From the NCBI GenBank assembly GCA_030622115.1, contig JAUXGN010000004.1, forward strand, positions 1-64,000: 64,000 nt of DNA, written 5' to 3'. The DNA is from Candidatus Eiseniibacteriota bacterium. GTDB taxonomy: Bacteria > Joyebacterota > Joyebacteria > Joyebacterales > Joyebacteraceae. The notes beneath the pieces were generated by a model. The model saw only the letters and a list, made by a program, of their open reading frames with translations. It searched no databases and was not told where the DNA came from. Position numbers and translations under genes: made by a program. This document shows positions 18,317 through 26,531 of the stretch, piece by piece (position 1 is the first letter of the stretch; every line of letters begins with the position of its first letter).

Positions 18317-19921
18317 ATGAAAACGGACTACGTCGTCGTGGGCAGTGGGATCGCTGGTCTGACATTCGCTCTCAGCGTGGCAGAGAGCGGCCGTGTCATC
18401 ATCGTTACCAAGAAGAGCGACGCGGAATCGGCCACCAACATGGCGCAGGGCGGCATAGCGGCCGTGGTCGATGACGCCGACAGCTTTGTCTCACACGTGG
18501 AGGACACGCTTGAGGCCGGGGAGGGGCTCGGCAATCGCGAAGCAGTTGAGATCGCAGTCAGAGGGGGACCGGAGGCTGTTGCCAAACTGATCGGTTGGGG
18601 TACTGATTTCACGACCGAACAGAGGGCCGGCGGAGCTCCTGCGTTCGCACTCGGTCGGGAAGGCGGACACTCCGCCCGCAGGATCATTCACGCTTCCGAC
18701 ATGACCGGCAAGGAAATCGAGAACTCCCTACTCTCATCAATCAACGATCATCCCAACATAGAGGTCCTCGAGAATCATGTCGCTCTGGATCTGATCGTGC
18801 GGAGCGACTCCGCAGGCGAACGCGTGTGCGTCGGCGTACATGTTCTCGATGAGAGTGCCCGCGACGTTGTCTCGATCACAGCGAGCGTCACGGTTCTCGC
18901 AACCGGCGGGTGCGGGAGAGTCTATCTCTACACCACCAATCCGGACATAGCTACGGGAGACGGAATCGCCATGGCCTTCAGAGCCGGCGTTCCCGTCAGG
19001 AATATGGAGTTCGTTCAGTTTCATCCAACGTGCCTCTACCATGCAGACGTACGGTCGTTTCTCATCTCGGAGGCCGTGCGCGGTGAGGGAGCCGTTCTCC
19101 TGAGTATGTCGGGTGAGCGGATCATGGACGGTATCGATTCGAGACGGGAACTGGCTCCAAGAGACATCGTGGCGAGAGCCATCGATAGGACGATGAAGAT
19201 GACCGGTGACAAGCATGTCTACCTGGACATCTCACACCTCGACGCCGACCGCGTGAGATCTCGCTTTCCCAACATCTACGCGAAGCTCGCAGAACTCGAT
19301 ATTGACATAACGGTCGATCCCGTGCCGGTCGTTCCAGCCGCTCACTATCTCTGTGGCGGCATCGAGGTGGATATGGATTGTAGAACGGCGCTTCGCGGGC
19401 TTTTCGCGTGCGGCGAGGCGGCCCACACTGGGATGCACGGCGCCAACAGACTGGCGAGCAACTCGCTTCTGGAAGCAGTCGTCTTCAGCGCTCGTGCCGC
19501 CGAGGCGGCGAGGCGAGAGCTTGAGACGCGGCCGGAGGTCTCCGATCCGGCGGGGCATTACGTTTGGGAAGGCAATGCCGCAGGCCCAGTGTTGGAAGGT
19601 GTCCTCATTGACTACAACTGGGATATCGTCCGCCGGCTGATGTGGGACTACGTGGGAATCGTCAGAACGGAACGTCGTCTGGAACTGGCGGTTGGGAGAA
19701 TGGCAACCGTCAGGCGCGAAGTCGCCGAGTACTTCAACCGCTATCCTCTGAACAACGATCTGGTCGAACTCAGGAACATCGCGCTTGTGGGGGAGTTGAT
19801 CATTCGTTGTGCTATCAGCCGCAGAGAGTCGCGGGGGCTGCACTACATGGAGGACTACCCTGAACGGGACGACGCGCGATTCAGGAGGGACACCATCCTG
19901 ATGGGAGGGAACATCCTGTGA
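18317..19921 (+). CDS. nadB: L-aspartate oxidase NadB
   Basis: FAD enzyme producing iminoaspartate for NadA. With ATG 18317 the protein has 534 residues, the usual size, and begins at the FAD-binding fold (VVVGSGIAGL). Other family motifs are NMAQGGIAAV, ARRIIHASDMTGKEIE, FVQFHPTCL, HYLCGGIEVD and ANRLASNSLLEA, followed by the C-terminal helical domain. GGAG is 9 nt before this ATG. The frame stays open further upstream into nadA, but the added residues do not resemble NadB. The stop is in a GTGA overlap with the next gene, so nadA-nadB may be cotranscribed with the AmmeMemoRadiSam pair. Confidence 0.96.
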   Translation: MKTDYVVVGSGIAGLTFALSVAESGRVIIVTKKSDAESATNMAQGGIAAVVDDADSFVSHVEDTLEAGEGLGNREAVEIAVRGGPEAVAKLIGWGTDFTTEQRAGGAPAFALGREGGHSARRIIHASDMTGKEIENSLLSSINDHPNIEVLENHVALDLIVRSDSAGERVCVGVHVLDESARDVVSITASVTVLATGGCGRVYLYTTNPDIATGDGIAMAFRAGVPVRNMEFVQFHPTCLYHADVRSFLISEAVRGEGAVLLSMSGERIMDGIDSRRELAPRDIVARAIDRTMKMTGDKHVYLDISHLDADRVRSRFPNIYAKLAELDIDITVDPVPVVPAAHYLCGGIEVDMDCRTALRGLFACGEAAHTGMHGANRLASNSLLEAVVFSARAAEAARRELETRPEVSDPAGHYVWEGNAAGPVLEGVLIDYNWDIVRRLMWDYVGIVRTERRLELAVGRMATVRREVAEYFNRYPLNNDLVELRNIALVGELIIRCAISRRESRGLHYMEDYPERDDARFRRDTILMGGNIL

Positions 19922-21498
19922 AGATCGCTCGGATCACGACTGCACTGCTCACGATGGTGCTCGTTGCCGCATCCGGAACAGCGGGGTGCGCCGAAGGAGG
20001 TGGAGAACGTATGGACACTGAACACATGAGAGGGGAGACGCGCCGTCCGGTCGTGGCCGGGGCGTTCTACCCGGGTGATCCTGTGCTTCTGGCGCGCGAC
20101 GTTGACGGCTATCTTTCGGAAATCGTGCAGGAGCCGGTCGGAGGCGAGATCGTGGGTATCATCTCCCCGCACGCCGGGTACGTCTATTCGGGTGGTGTCG
20201 CCGCTCATGCCTATGCGACGCTCGAAGGACTTCTGTTCGACACAGTCATTGTGGTGGCGCCGTCTCACAGGCATGGATTTGGCGGGAGCTCCATCTACGG
20301 CGGCGACGGTTATGAGACTCCGCTCGGTGTCGTGGCCATCGATCGAGAGCTGTCCGACGCGATAGCGGGATCCTCGGATGCGTTCCGCCACGTGCCGGAG
20401 GCCCACGCCTCCGAGCACTCGCTCGAAGTGCAGGTGCCGTTTCTTCAGAGGAGCCTCACCGCATTCGAGATGGTTGCGATAGTCATGGGCGATCAGCGGG
20501 AGACGGGTGTGCGCGGGCTCGCTTCAGCCATCATGGAGGCAGTGAGAGCCTTTCCGGAGAAGCGGGTGCTGCTTGTGGCGAGCACTGATCTCTCGCACTA
20601 TCACGGGCAACCCGAGGCGCTCGAACTTGATCGAAATGTCATCGAACGCATAGAGGCATTCGACGTGAACGGTCTTCTCTCAGATCTCGCGAGTGGGAAG
20701 TGCGAGGCCTGTGGAGGAGGACCCACGGCGGTCGTGATGTTGGTCGCGAGGGAGTTCGGGGCCAACGAGGCGAAAGTCATGAAGTACGCGACGTCCGGAG
20801 ATGTGACCGGCGATATGAGCCAGGTCGTTGGCTACCTGTCCGCCGTCCTGGTGAAGCGCGGCGTCGCGGAATCGAAGATCGCGAGCGATGAATCAGATGT
20901 TGCGACCGGGGAGCCGGGAAGTGAATCGGGGCAGCCCTACGAGGGACTCACGCGTGAGGAGAAGGTAGCACTTCTGGTGTTGGCCCGCGGGACGATCACG
21001 GCTGCGCTCAGCGGGGATCCCGCGCCCACGATATCGATCGACACGGATGCGCTCAAGGTCCACTGCGGCGGGTTCGTGACGCTTGACAAGAACGGGAGAC
21101 TCCGAGGATGCATCGGCTACGTTCAGGCGGTCAAGCCGCTGAATGAGACCGTCTCTGAGATGGCGGTGCAGGCGGCCCTTCATGATCCTCGCTTCGCTCC
21201 GGTCACCGCTCGGGAGGTTCAAGATCTGGAGATTGAGATATCCGTGCTCTCTCCGCTCATGCCGGTGATGGATATCGCGGAGATCGAGGTGGGACGAGAC
21301 GGCCTTGTTATCCGGGCTGGTGGCGCCAGCGGTCTCTTGCTGCCACAGGTGGCCTCCGAGCGAAATTGGGATCGCGAGACCTTCCTTGACCAGACGTGCG
21401 TCAAGGCGGGGCTTCCGGCGGGTAGCTGGAGGAGGGAGGGTGTGACCATCCTCAGATTCACTGCCGAGGTCTTCAGCGAGAAGGAGATGGGGCTCTAG
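19918..21498 (+). CDS. Memo-AMMECR1 fusion (AmmeMemoRadiSam proteins B and A) with N-terminal export signal
   Basis: 526 residues in three parts. Residues 1-24 form a signal sequence (K-x-x-R n-region, LLTMVLVAAS core) ending in GTAGC, a weak lipobox with Thr at -3. The Memo domain (about 44-315) keeps candidate metal ligands His85 (SPHAGYVYSG), His117 (APSHRHG), His227 (STDLSHYH) and Cys265 (ACGGGPT), matching the residues that bind iron or copper in human MEMO1. After a Ser/Glu-rich linker (320-335) comes the AMMECR1 domain (about 338-520) with the hallmark LRGCIGYV. The biochemical role of the system is unknown. GTG 19918 overlaps the nadB stop (GTGA). The partner radical SAM gene follows after 14 nt. 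Confidence 0.9.
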   Translation: MKIARITTALLTMVLVAASGTAGCAEGGGERMDTEHMRGETRRPVVAGAFYPGDPVLLARDVDGYLSEIVQEPVGGEIVGIISPHAGYVYSGGVAAHAYATLEGLLFDTVIVVAPSHRHGFGGSSIYGGDGYETPLGVVAIDRELSDAIAGSSDAFRHVPEAHASEHSLEVQVPFLQRSLTAFEMVAIVMGDQRETGVRGLASAIMEAVRAFPEKRVLLVASTDLSHYHGQPEALELDRNVIERIEAFDVNGLLSDLASGKCEACGGGPTAVVMLVAREFGANEAKVMKYATSGDVTGDMSQVVGYLSAVLVKRGVAESKIASDESDVATGEPGSESGQPYEGLTREEKVALLVLARGTITAALSGDPAPTISIDTDALKVHCGGFVTLDKNGRLRGCIGYVQAVKPLNETVSEMAVQAALHDPRFAPVTAREVQDLEIEISVLSPLMPVMDIAEIEVGRDGLVIRAGGASGLLLPQVASERNWDRETFLDQTCVKAGLPAGSWRREGVTILRFTAEVFSEKEMGL

Positions 21499-21512
21499 GC
21501 TCCGCCAACCGG

Positions 21513-22640
21513 ATGAAACTGCATAGGAACATCCTGCCGGGGCTCCTGGTCGTCATCGCCGTCACCGTCGTCGCATCAGGAACGGCGGGACTGGTCACAC
21601 CAAAACTCGGGGGTGGGGATGGGTATGTCGACCCACGCGTTGCCGAGTACTGGGAAGCTCTGGACGACGGCTACATCAGATGCGAGCTCTGTCCCCGCCG
21701 GTGTGTTGTGCCTGCCGGAGGGCGAGGCTATTGCGACGTGCGGGAGAACCGTGATGGGGTCTACTACACACTGACGTACGGGAACCCTTGCGCAGTGCAC
21801 GTCGACCCGATCGAGAAGAAGCCCTTCTACCATTTTCTGCCCGGGACGACGGTCCTATCGATCGCCGTGGCCGGCTGCAACCTGGACTGCAAATTCTGCC
21901 AGAATTGGCACATATCGCAGGCCAGACCGGACGAGACTTACAACTACGCTCTTGCTCCCGGCGATGTTGTCGACCTGGCGATCGCGAACGGGTCTCCGTC
22001 GATCGCCTACACGTATTCGGAGCCGACCATCTTCTTTGAGTACATGCGGGATTGCGCCAGTGCGGCGCACGAGCGCGGGATACGAAATGTCTACCATTCA
22101 AACGGGTTCATCAACGAGGAACCTCTGAGAGAGCTCTGCCGGTACCTCGACGCCGCCAACATCGATCTCAAGGGTTACAGTGATGACTACTATCGGGAGA
22201 TGAGCAACGGGTCGCTTGCCCCGGTTTTGAGAACACTCCGTATCCTCGTGGAGGAAGGTATTCATCTGGAACTCACCACACTTGTGATCCCAGGCGAGAA
22301 CGATCAACCGGAGATGATTCGGGACATGTGTCGCTGGATTCACACGAACCTGGGCGATTCCGTGCCGCTTCACTTCTCGCGTTTCCATCCTCAGTATCGT
22401 CTCCTGGCTCTTCCACCGACTCCAGTGGAGACCCTTGAGGAGGCGAGGAGAATCGCTCTGTCCGAGGGGCTCAAGTACGTCTATATAGGCAACGTTCCAG
22501 GGCACGAGGCCAACAGTACGTACTGTCCTGATTGTGGGAGCAGAGTTATCTATCGCATAGGGTATGGTGTAGACGCATCGGGGCTCAATGGCGGTTGTTG
22601 CGCGGCCTGTTCGACCTCGGTGGAAGGTGTGTGGGAGTAG
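21513..22640 (+). CDS. amrS: AmmeMemoRadiSam-system radical SAM enzyme with N-terminal hydrophobic signal
   Basis: 375 residues. The radical SAM cluster motif is Cys122-x3-Cys126-x2-Cys129 (CNLDCKFC), preceded by a Cys-rich pre-domain (C57, C60, C64, C74) like that of pyruvate-formate-lyase activase-type proteins. The barrel carries YTYSEPTIFFEY, HSNGF and IDLKGYSDDYYRE. A C-terminal Cys-rich knuckle (CPDCGS ... CCAAC) closes it. Unusually, residues 1-27 (MKLHRNILPG then LLVVIAVTVVASGTAG) look like a signal peptide or anchor. Its ASGTAG end matches that of the upstream Memo-AMMECR1 protein. The ribosome site is poor, so translation may depend on the upstream gene. Substrate unknown. Confidence 0.9.
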   Translation: MKLHRNILPGLLVVIAVTVVASGTAGLVTPKLGGGDGYVDPRVAEYWEALDDGYIRCELCPRRCVVPAGGRGYCDVRENRDGVYYTLTYGNPCAVHVDPIEKKPFYHFLPGTTVLSIAVAGCNLDCKFCQNWHISQARPDETYNYALAPGDVVDLAIANGSPSIAYTYSEPTIFFEYMRDCASAAHERGIRNVYHSNGFINEEPLRELCRYLDAANIDLKGYSDDYYREMSNGSLAPVLRTLRILVEEGIHLELTTLVIPGENDQPEMIRDMCRWIHTNLGDSVPLHFSRFHPQYRLLALPPTPVETLEEARRIALSEGLKYVYIGNVPGHEANSTYCPDCGSRVIYRIGYGVDASGLNGGCCAACSTSVEGVWE

Positions 22641-22653
22641 TGGGATGTCACTC

Positions 22654-22682
22654 TTGACAGGGCCAGGTCTATCATCTAGAGT
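22654..22682 (+). promoter_or_regulatory. Candidate sigma-70-type promoter for the beta-helix gene
   Basis: TTGACA (22654-22659), 17-nt spacer, TAGAGT (22677-22682) in the 118-nt gap after the radical SAM gene. The -35 is a perfect match and the -10 matches 4/6. Predicted leader about 70 nt. Confidence 0.5.
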
Positions 22683-22758
22683 CGAACCTGATATTGAGAC
22701 AGGTGCGTATGACCGGATTCCCTACAGACCCTCTGAAATATCGAGAAGGAGGAGTTTC

Positions 22759-23760
22759 ATGCGTTCTCTTTTGGCGATCCTCATGATCGCTATTCTGGCA
22801 TCTATAGCCGCGGCGGACGTCATCTATGTTCCGGATGAGGACGAGGGACTCAACTGCATTCAGGATGGCATCAACCTGGCAGTCGTCGGGGACACAGTGC
22901 TGATCCGCGCCGGGGTACACGACAGCGTCCATTTCGCCATGACTCCTCTCGGGCAGCGCTCAGCTATCTGCGTAGCCAAAGACGGTGTGACCATTCGGGG
23001 AGTGGACAGAACCGATGTTGTGATTGATCACACGCTGGCAGACTTCGGGGTCCTGTGCCTCGACGTAGGGAGTTCGAGTCAGATCAAGAACCTGACGATT
23101 CTCGGCGGTGCTGCCAAGGGAATGTACGTGGGTGATGATGATGGCGACGGTCGCAATCTCAGGGGCGGGATCGCCTGTCTTGAGTCGGCTTCTCCGACGG
23201 TTCGCTACGTGACCATCAAGGAGGGCTCGACCGGGATCATATGCAGGACTGATAGCGCGCCGACGATCGAGAAATCGGAGATCGTGCGCTCTGCCCATCA
23301 TGCGATCTACGTCTACGAGAACGGCACATCGCCGGTTATCGTTGACCAGGTGAGTCTTGTGTCGAACTTCGACCACGGTGTCAAGCTGTTTGGGGGATCG
23401 GCAACGATCACGAACTCCTCCATCACGCACAACCACAAGAGCGGCATCCATGCATGGGATTCGAACCCGACCATTGAGTACTGCAACCTCTACTGGAATG
23501 ACTACAACAGCGACCCGCCTGAGAACTACAGTGGGGACGTGAGCGACCTGACCGGAATCGCGGGGAATATCTCGGAAGAGCCTTTCTACTGTGACTACAC
23601 GGGAAGCGCCGGGTACGACTATCACGTCTGCTTCCTGTCACCGAATGTCGGTGGTGGGTCCGGCGGTGTCGACATAGGAGCTTGGGGAGGCGGGTGTTCC
23701 GACTGTGTCTCTCCGGTCGAAGAGGTCTCATGGGGTGCGATCAAGGCGCTCTACAGATAG
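22759..23760 (+). CDS. Secreted right-handed beta-helix repeat protein with short Cys/Trp-Gly C-terminal tail
   Basis: 333 residues. Start ATG 22759 follows a strong AAGGAGG and opens a clean signal peptide (MRSLLAILMIAILASIAAA). The mature protein has the right-handed parallel beta-helix pattern of pectate-lyase-like and NosD/PbH1 proteins: successive turns such as VTIRGV, IKNLTILGG, VRYVTIKEG, IEKSEIVRS, ITNSSITHN and IEYCNLYWN. No catalytic motif is obvious, so polysaccharide binding or cleavage is only a possibility. The C-terminus breaks the pattern with CSDC, PVEE and then SWGAIKALYR, which resembles a detachable sorting tail. The gene has its own promoter candidate and ends just before a hairpin terminator. 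Confidence 0.8.
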   Translation: MRSLLAILMIAILASIAAADVIYVPDEDEGLNCIQDGINLAVVGDTVLIRAGVHDSVHFAMTPLGQRSAICVAKDGVTIRGVDRTDVVIDHTLADFGVLCLDVGSSSQIKNLTILGGAAKGMYVGDDDGDGRNLRGGIACLESASPTVRYVTIKEGSTGIICRTDSAPTIEKSEIVRSAHHAIYVYENGTSPVIVDQVSLVSNFDHGVKLFGGSATITNSSITHNHKSGIHAWDSNPTIEYCNLYWNDYNSDPPENYSGDVSDLTGIAGNISEEPFYCDYTGSAGYDYHVCFLSPNVGGGSGGVDIGAWGGGCSDCVSPVEEVSWGAIKALYR

Positions 23761-23794
23761 ATTCGCTCTTGGGCGTTTCGCTGACGGATCTTGA

Positions 23795-23826
23795 GGGCCT
23801 CGCCGTTCAGGCGGGGCCCTTCTCTG
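23795..23826. terminator. Intrinsic terminator between convergent genes
   Basis: Arms 23795-23804 (GGGCCTCGCC) and 23810-23819 (GGCGGGGCCC) pair over 10 bp with one G-U or mismatch position; the loop is GTTCA and TTCTCT follows. It lies 35 nt after the beta-helix gene on the + strand. The stop codon of the minus-strand gene falls in its loop, so it may serve both transcripts, although the minus-strand side lacks a clean U-run. Confidence 0.65.
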
Positions 23827-26269
23827 TATGTTTCGCTCTCTCTGCCCTCAGAAGTGCCGGGAGTGGGATGAGTAGGGCGACAAGGACGAACGAGTTGAGC
23901 ACCCCTAGCGCCCTCATCGCTCCCATGAGTCCCATGACGGGTAGCAGGAAGACGGAGGCGGCCGTCGCCCCCAGCGCTGCTCCGAAGAGGTCGGCTGCAT
24001 AGAGATGTCCTCCCGCTGCCGCGGCAAGTCCTGCCTCCGATCTGTCTCGAGCGCCACGGGGCGCAGAGAGCGCAGCCGCCATGGGAAACTGTGCTCCGGC
24101 AAGGAGAGCGGACGCAACGACAAGGGCCGGGAAGAACGGCGCCCAGTCTACGAGACTCTGGGGTGGAAGCCCGGATATGGCGCGAACGGCGCCGGCGAAG
24201 ACCAGCGGAACGAGACATATTCCGGCTTGGAGAGCGACGAAGATCGGGAGGTTCAGAGACCGCCTGGCGACACGGGAGCCAATCCAGCCGCCGCCGGCGA
24301 GCCCTCCCATGAATGCGGCCGCAATGAGCGCGAGATCTCTGTAGACGTAGCCGTAGAGATTCTGAAATGCGATGATCGCGCCGATCTGCAGGGACATCTC
24401 AGTGAACCCGACTACGATGATTGCGAGCACAACGGCGGACCTGAATGCGACGTGTGCGAGATCCTCAGTCCGGTCATCCGTCTTCGTCGCGCCGGCATGA
24501 CGGTTGCGGCGGATCCGGGACAGCAGAGCTGAGATCAGAGTGAACACGAGAAGCAGTCCGCCCAGGAAGAATGTGTTTCTCAGCGTGAACGCCTGAGTGG
24601 CAAGGGTGAAGACCCTCGGAGTCGAGCCGAACTGGCGATTCCACAGGACGAGGGAAAGCAGGTAGCCCGCCGGTTCGAGATCACGGTTGATCGGGGCATC
24701 CACTCTGCCGAGGGAACTCTCAAGCGAGGAGATCCGTTCCGGCAGCAATCTGTCACGCAGGTAGTAGTCGCGAAAATGCACGACATCCAGACCGCGCTCT
24801 TCGATGCGTCGTGATATCTTCACGGTGTCTCTTGTGATCAGGTGTTCATCCATCGTCGCCAGGATGTGGCATGGGTCGCCGGGGAAGACCACCACGCTAT
24901 CGAAGACCTCGGACTGGGTGCGCCTCAGGCACTCGATGAAGCTCGCCAGCTCGCTGCTTATGTAGTTCTCCGAGGACCTCACTGAGATCGCCACAAGTCC
25001 GCCGGAGGACATCACGGTCGAAAGCTCCCGAAAGAACTCCTGCGTATAGAAGCGATTCAGAAGGGTGGTTGTGGGGTCAGGCATGCTGACAATGATGACG
25101 TCGTAGGCGCCGGGCGAGTGCCGCCTTACGAAGAGGCGTGCATCAGTGAAGAAAGTAGTGACCTTGGTGTCGTTGAACCCGGCGGTGAGAGACGCTCCGT
25201 GGGCGGCGATCGCCTCACGTATGAGGCAAGGATCGAGTTCGACGTACTCCAGAGTGAGCACCGTCGGATGCTTCAGGATTTCCTCGATAGCCCCGCCGAG
25301 TCCTCCTCCGAGAAGAAGAACTGAGCGGGGAGCAGGGTGTTCAATCATCGCCAGGTGGACCGCCTCCTCGGCGGCGAGCCGGTTCGGAGAGGAGGCGACG
25401 AGCAGGCCGTTCTCGTAGATGCTCCTCTGGGTTCCGGTGCGCGTGGTTACGATGCGACCGTAGATGGAGTCGTTCGTGGTCACGAATCCGAGTTCCTTCC
25501 ACTGTGCACCCACGGTTGCGCGATCCAGGCGATCGCCGGGTCCGACAAGGGCGAGAAGAGAAAGACCAAGAACGACCAGAGGGGCAGCCACTCTGCGGAG
25601 TGGGGGGCGCGGCGCGTTGGTCAAGGCGAGGACGAGAGACGCCAGAGAAGAGAGGAGCCCGGAAAGGAAGGCGATAGAGAGTGGGCCCATGCTGCCAAGC
25701 AAGGCGAAACTGAGGAGCGGGCCGGCGACCAGAGCTCCAAGCGCCTCGTAGACGTAGACGTCTCCCACTGATCCGGCTGCGAGCGATGTGTTTCCGGAAC
25801 GACCGCGCTGCATTGGAGCACGGTCGCGGGAGGCTACGGCCGCCGAGAGGGCGAACATGAAGCCGGAAAGGAGTGTGAACGGCACAACTGAGATAACCGT
25901 TCCGAGAACAAGCGGCTGTATTCCCGTGAGTTCACCTGCCGCGATGCCAATGAGCCGGCCTCCCGCTCTCGAGAGCAGGACGGCCAGAGGGGAGACGACC
26001 GCCAATGCCGCGAAGGCAGTGGCGAGTGTTCCTCGATCGGCGCGATCGAGCCCCGGTACACGGCTTCCAATGGCGCTCCCGGCCGCGGCTGAGATCAGCC
26101 ACACGGATAGCGTGATGCCGAGCGACATCTCATTCCCGTGCCAAGCGACCATGAGTTCGCGCAGGAGCAGTGCCTGGATCGTGAGCGTGGCGAAACCCAG
26201 AGTGGCGAAGGCCAATCTCAGAATGAGCATCCGGCTCGAAGGCATTGAGTTTTCTCGGCTTGGTATCAT
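23807..26269 (-). CDS. Fused multi-TM (MFS-like) / spermidine-synthase-like membrane protein, probably not a canonical aminopropyltransferase
   Basis: 820 residues, the only minus-strand gene. About seven N-terminal membrane helices (residues 12-250), a cytosolic Rossmann methyltransferase-like domain related to spermidine synthase (about 255-540) and further helices (545-810). The nucleotide-binding glycine loop reads GGGLGG where SpeE has GGGDGG. The catalytic block reads YDVIIVSMPDP where SpeE has VDSTDP, so the first catalytic Asp is Ser; only the second Asp remains. Such fused proteins are widespread but poorly characterised. ATG 26269 has GGAG 4 nt upstream; ATG 26245 is an alternative. 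The last codons form the 3' arm of the convergent terminator. Confidence 0.85.
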   Translation of the reverse strand: MIPSRENSMPSSRMLILRLAFATLGFATLTIQALLLRELMVAWHGNEMSLGITLSVWLISAAAGSAIGSRVPGLDRADRGTLATAFAALAVVSPLAVLLSRAGGRLIGIAAGELTGIQPLVLGTVISVVPFTLLSGFMFALSAAVASRDRAPMQRGRSGNTSLAAGSVGDVYVYEALGALVAGPLLSFALLGSMGPLSIAFLSGLLSSLASLVLALTNAPRPPLRRVAAPLVVLGLSLLALVGPGDRLDRATVGAQWKELGFVTTNDSIYGRIVTTRTGTQRSIYENGLLVASSPNRLAAEEAVHLAMIEHPAPRSVLLLGGGLGGAIEEILKHPTVLTLEYVELDPCLIREAIAAHGASLTAGFNDTKVTTFFTDARLFVRRHSPGAYDVIIVSMPDPTTTLLNRFYTQEFFRELSTVMSSGGLVAISVRSSENYISSELASFIECLRRTQSEVFDSVVVFPGDPCHILATMDEHLITRDTVKISRRIEERGLDVVHFRDYYLRDRLLPERISSLESSLGRVDAPINRDLEPAGYLLSLVLWNRQFGSTPRVFTLATQAFTLRNTFFLGGLLLVFTLISALLSRIRRNRHAGATKTDDRTEDLAHVAFRSAVVLAIIVVGFTEMSLQIGAIIAFQNLYGYVYRDLALIAAAFMGGLAGGGWIGSRVARRSLNLPIFVALQAGICLVPLVFAGAVRAISGLPPQSLVDWAPFFPALVVASALLAGAQFPMAAALSAPRGARDRSEAGLAAAAGGHLYAADLFGAALGATAASVFLLPVMGLMGAMRALGVLNSFVLVALLIPLPALLRAERAKHTEKGPA

Positions 26270-26531
26270 GGTGCTCCGAGTCTAACAGAGGAGGGGAGGA
26301 TCAGGAGTGCAAATGGAGCCGAACTCTGCGTGCAGTCTTCGGTTAGGTGCCCAGAAAACGGTTGACACTCGCGAGATGGGTCTGTTAGCCTTCGACGCAG
26401 TAACGCTGGGCGGTGTTGCGTTTTCCCGCATTGTGCAAGCAATGTAGAGGGCGTGGTGCGCCTTCGACAAACTGATCTACCTATGTCATCGTCGCAGCCC
26501 GTATCCAATCGCGCGGCCTCCGGGAGGCGTG
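26270..26531. promoter_or_regulatory. Divergent intergenic region between the spermidine-synthase-like gene and the LPS core operon
   Basis: 262 nt that must hold promoters for both directions. A perfect -35-like TTGACA is at 26362-26367 on the + strand, but no convincing -10 lies 16-18 nt after it (TTAGCC only). An inverted repeat CATTG-TGCAAG-CAATG spans 26429-26444 and could bind a regulator. No small gene or RNA gene was recognised. Confidence 0.4.

Noticed and set aside
26362..26390. TTGACA with downstream TTAGCC as a promoter of the LPS core operon
   Set aside because: The -10 is too poor to call; only the region was annotated.
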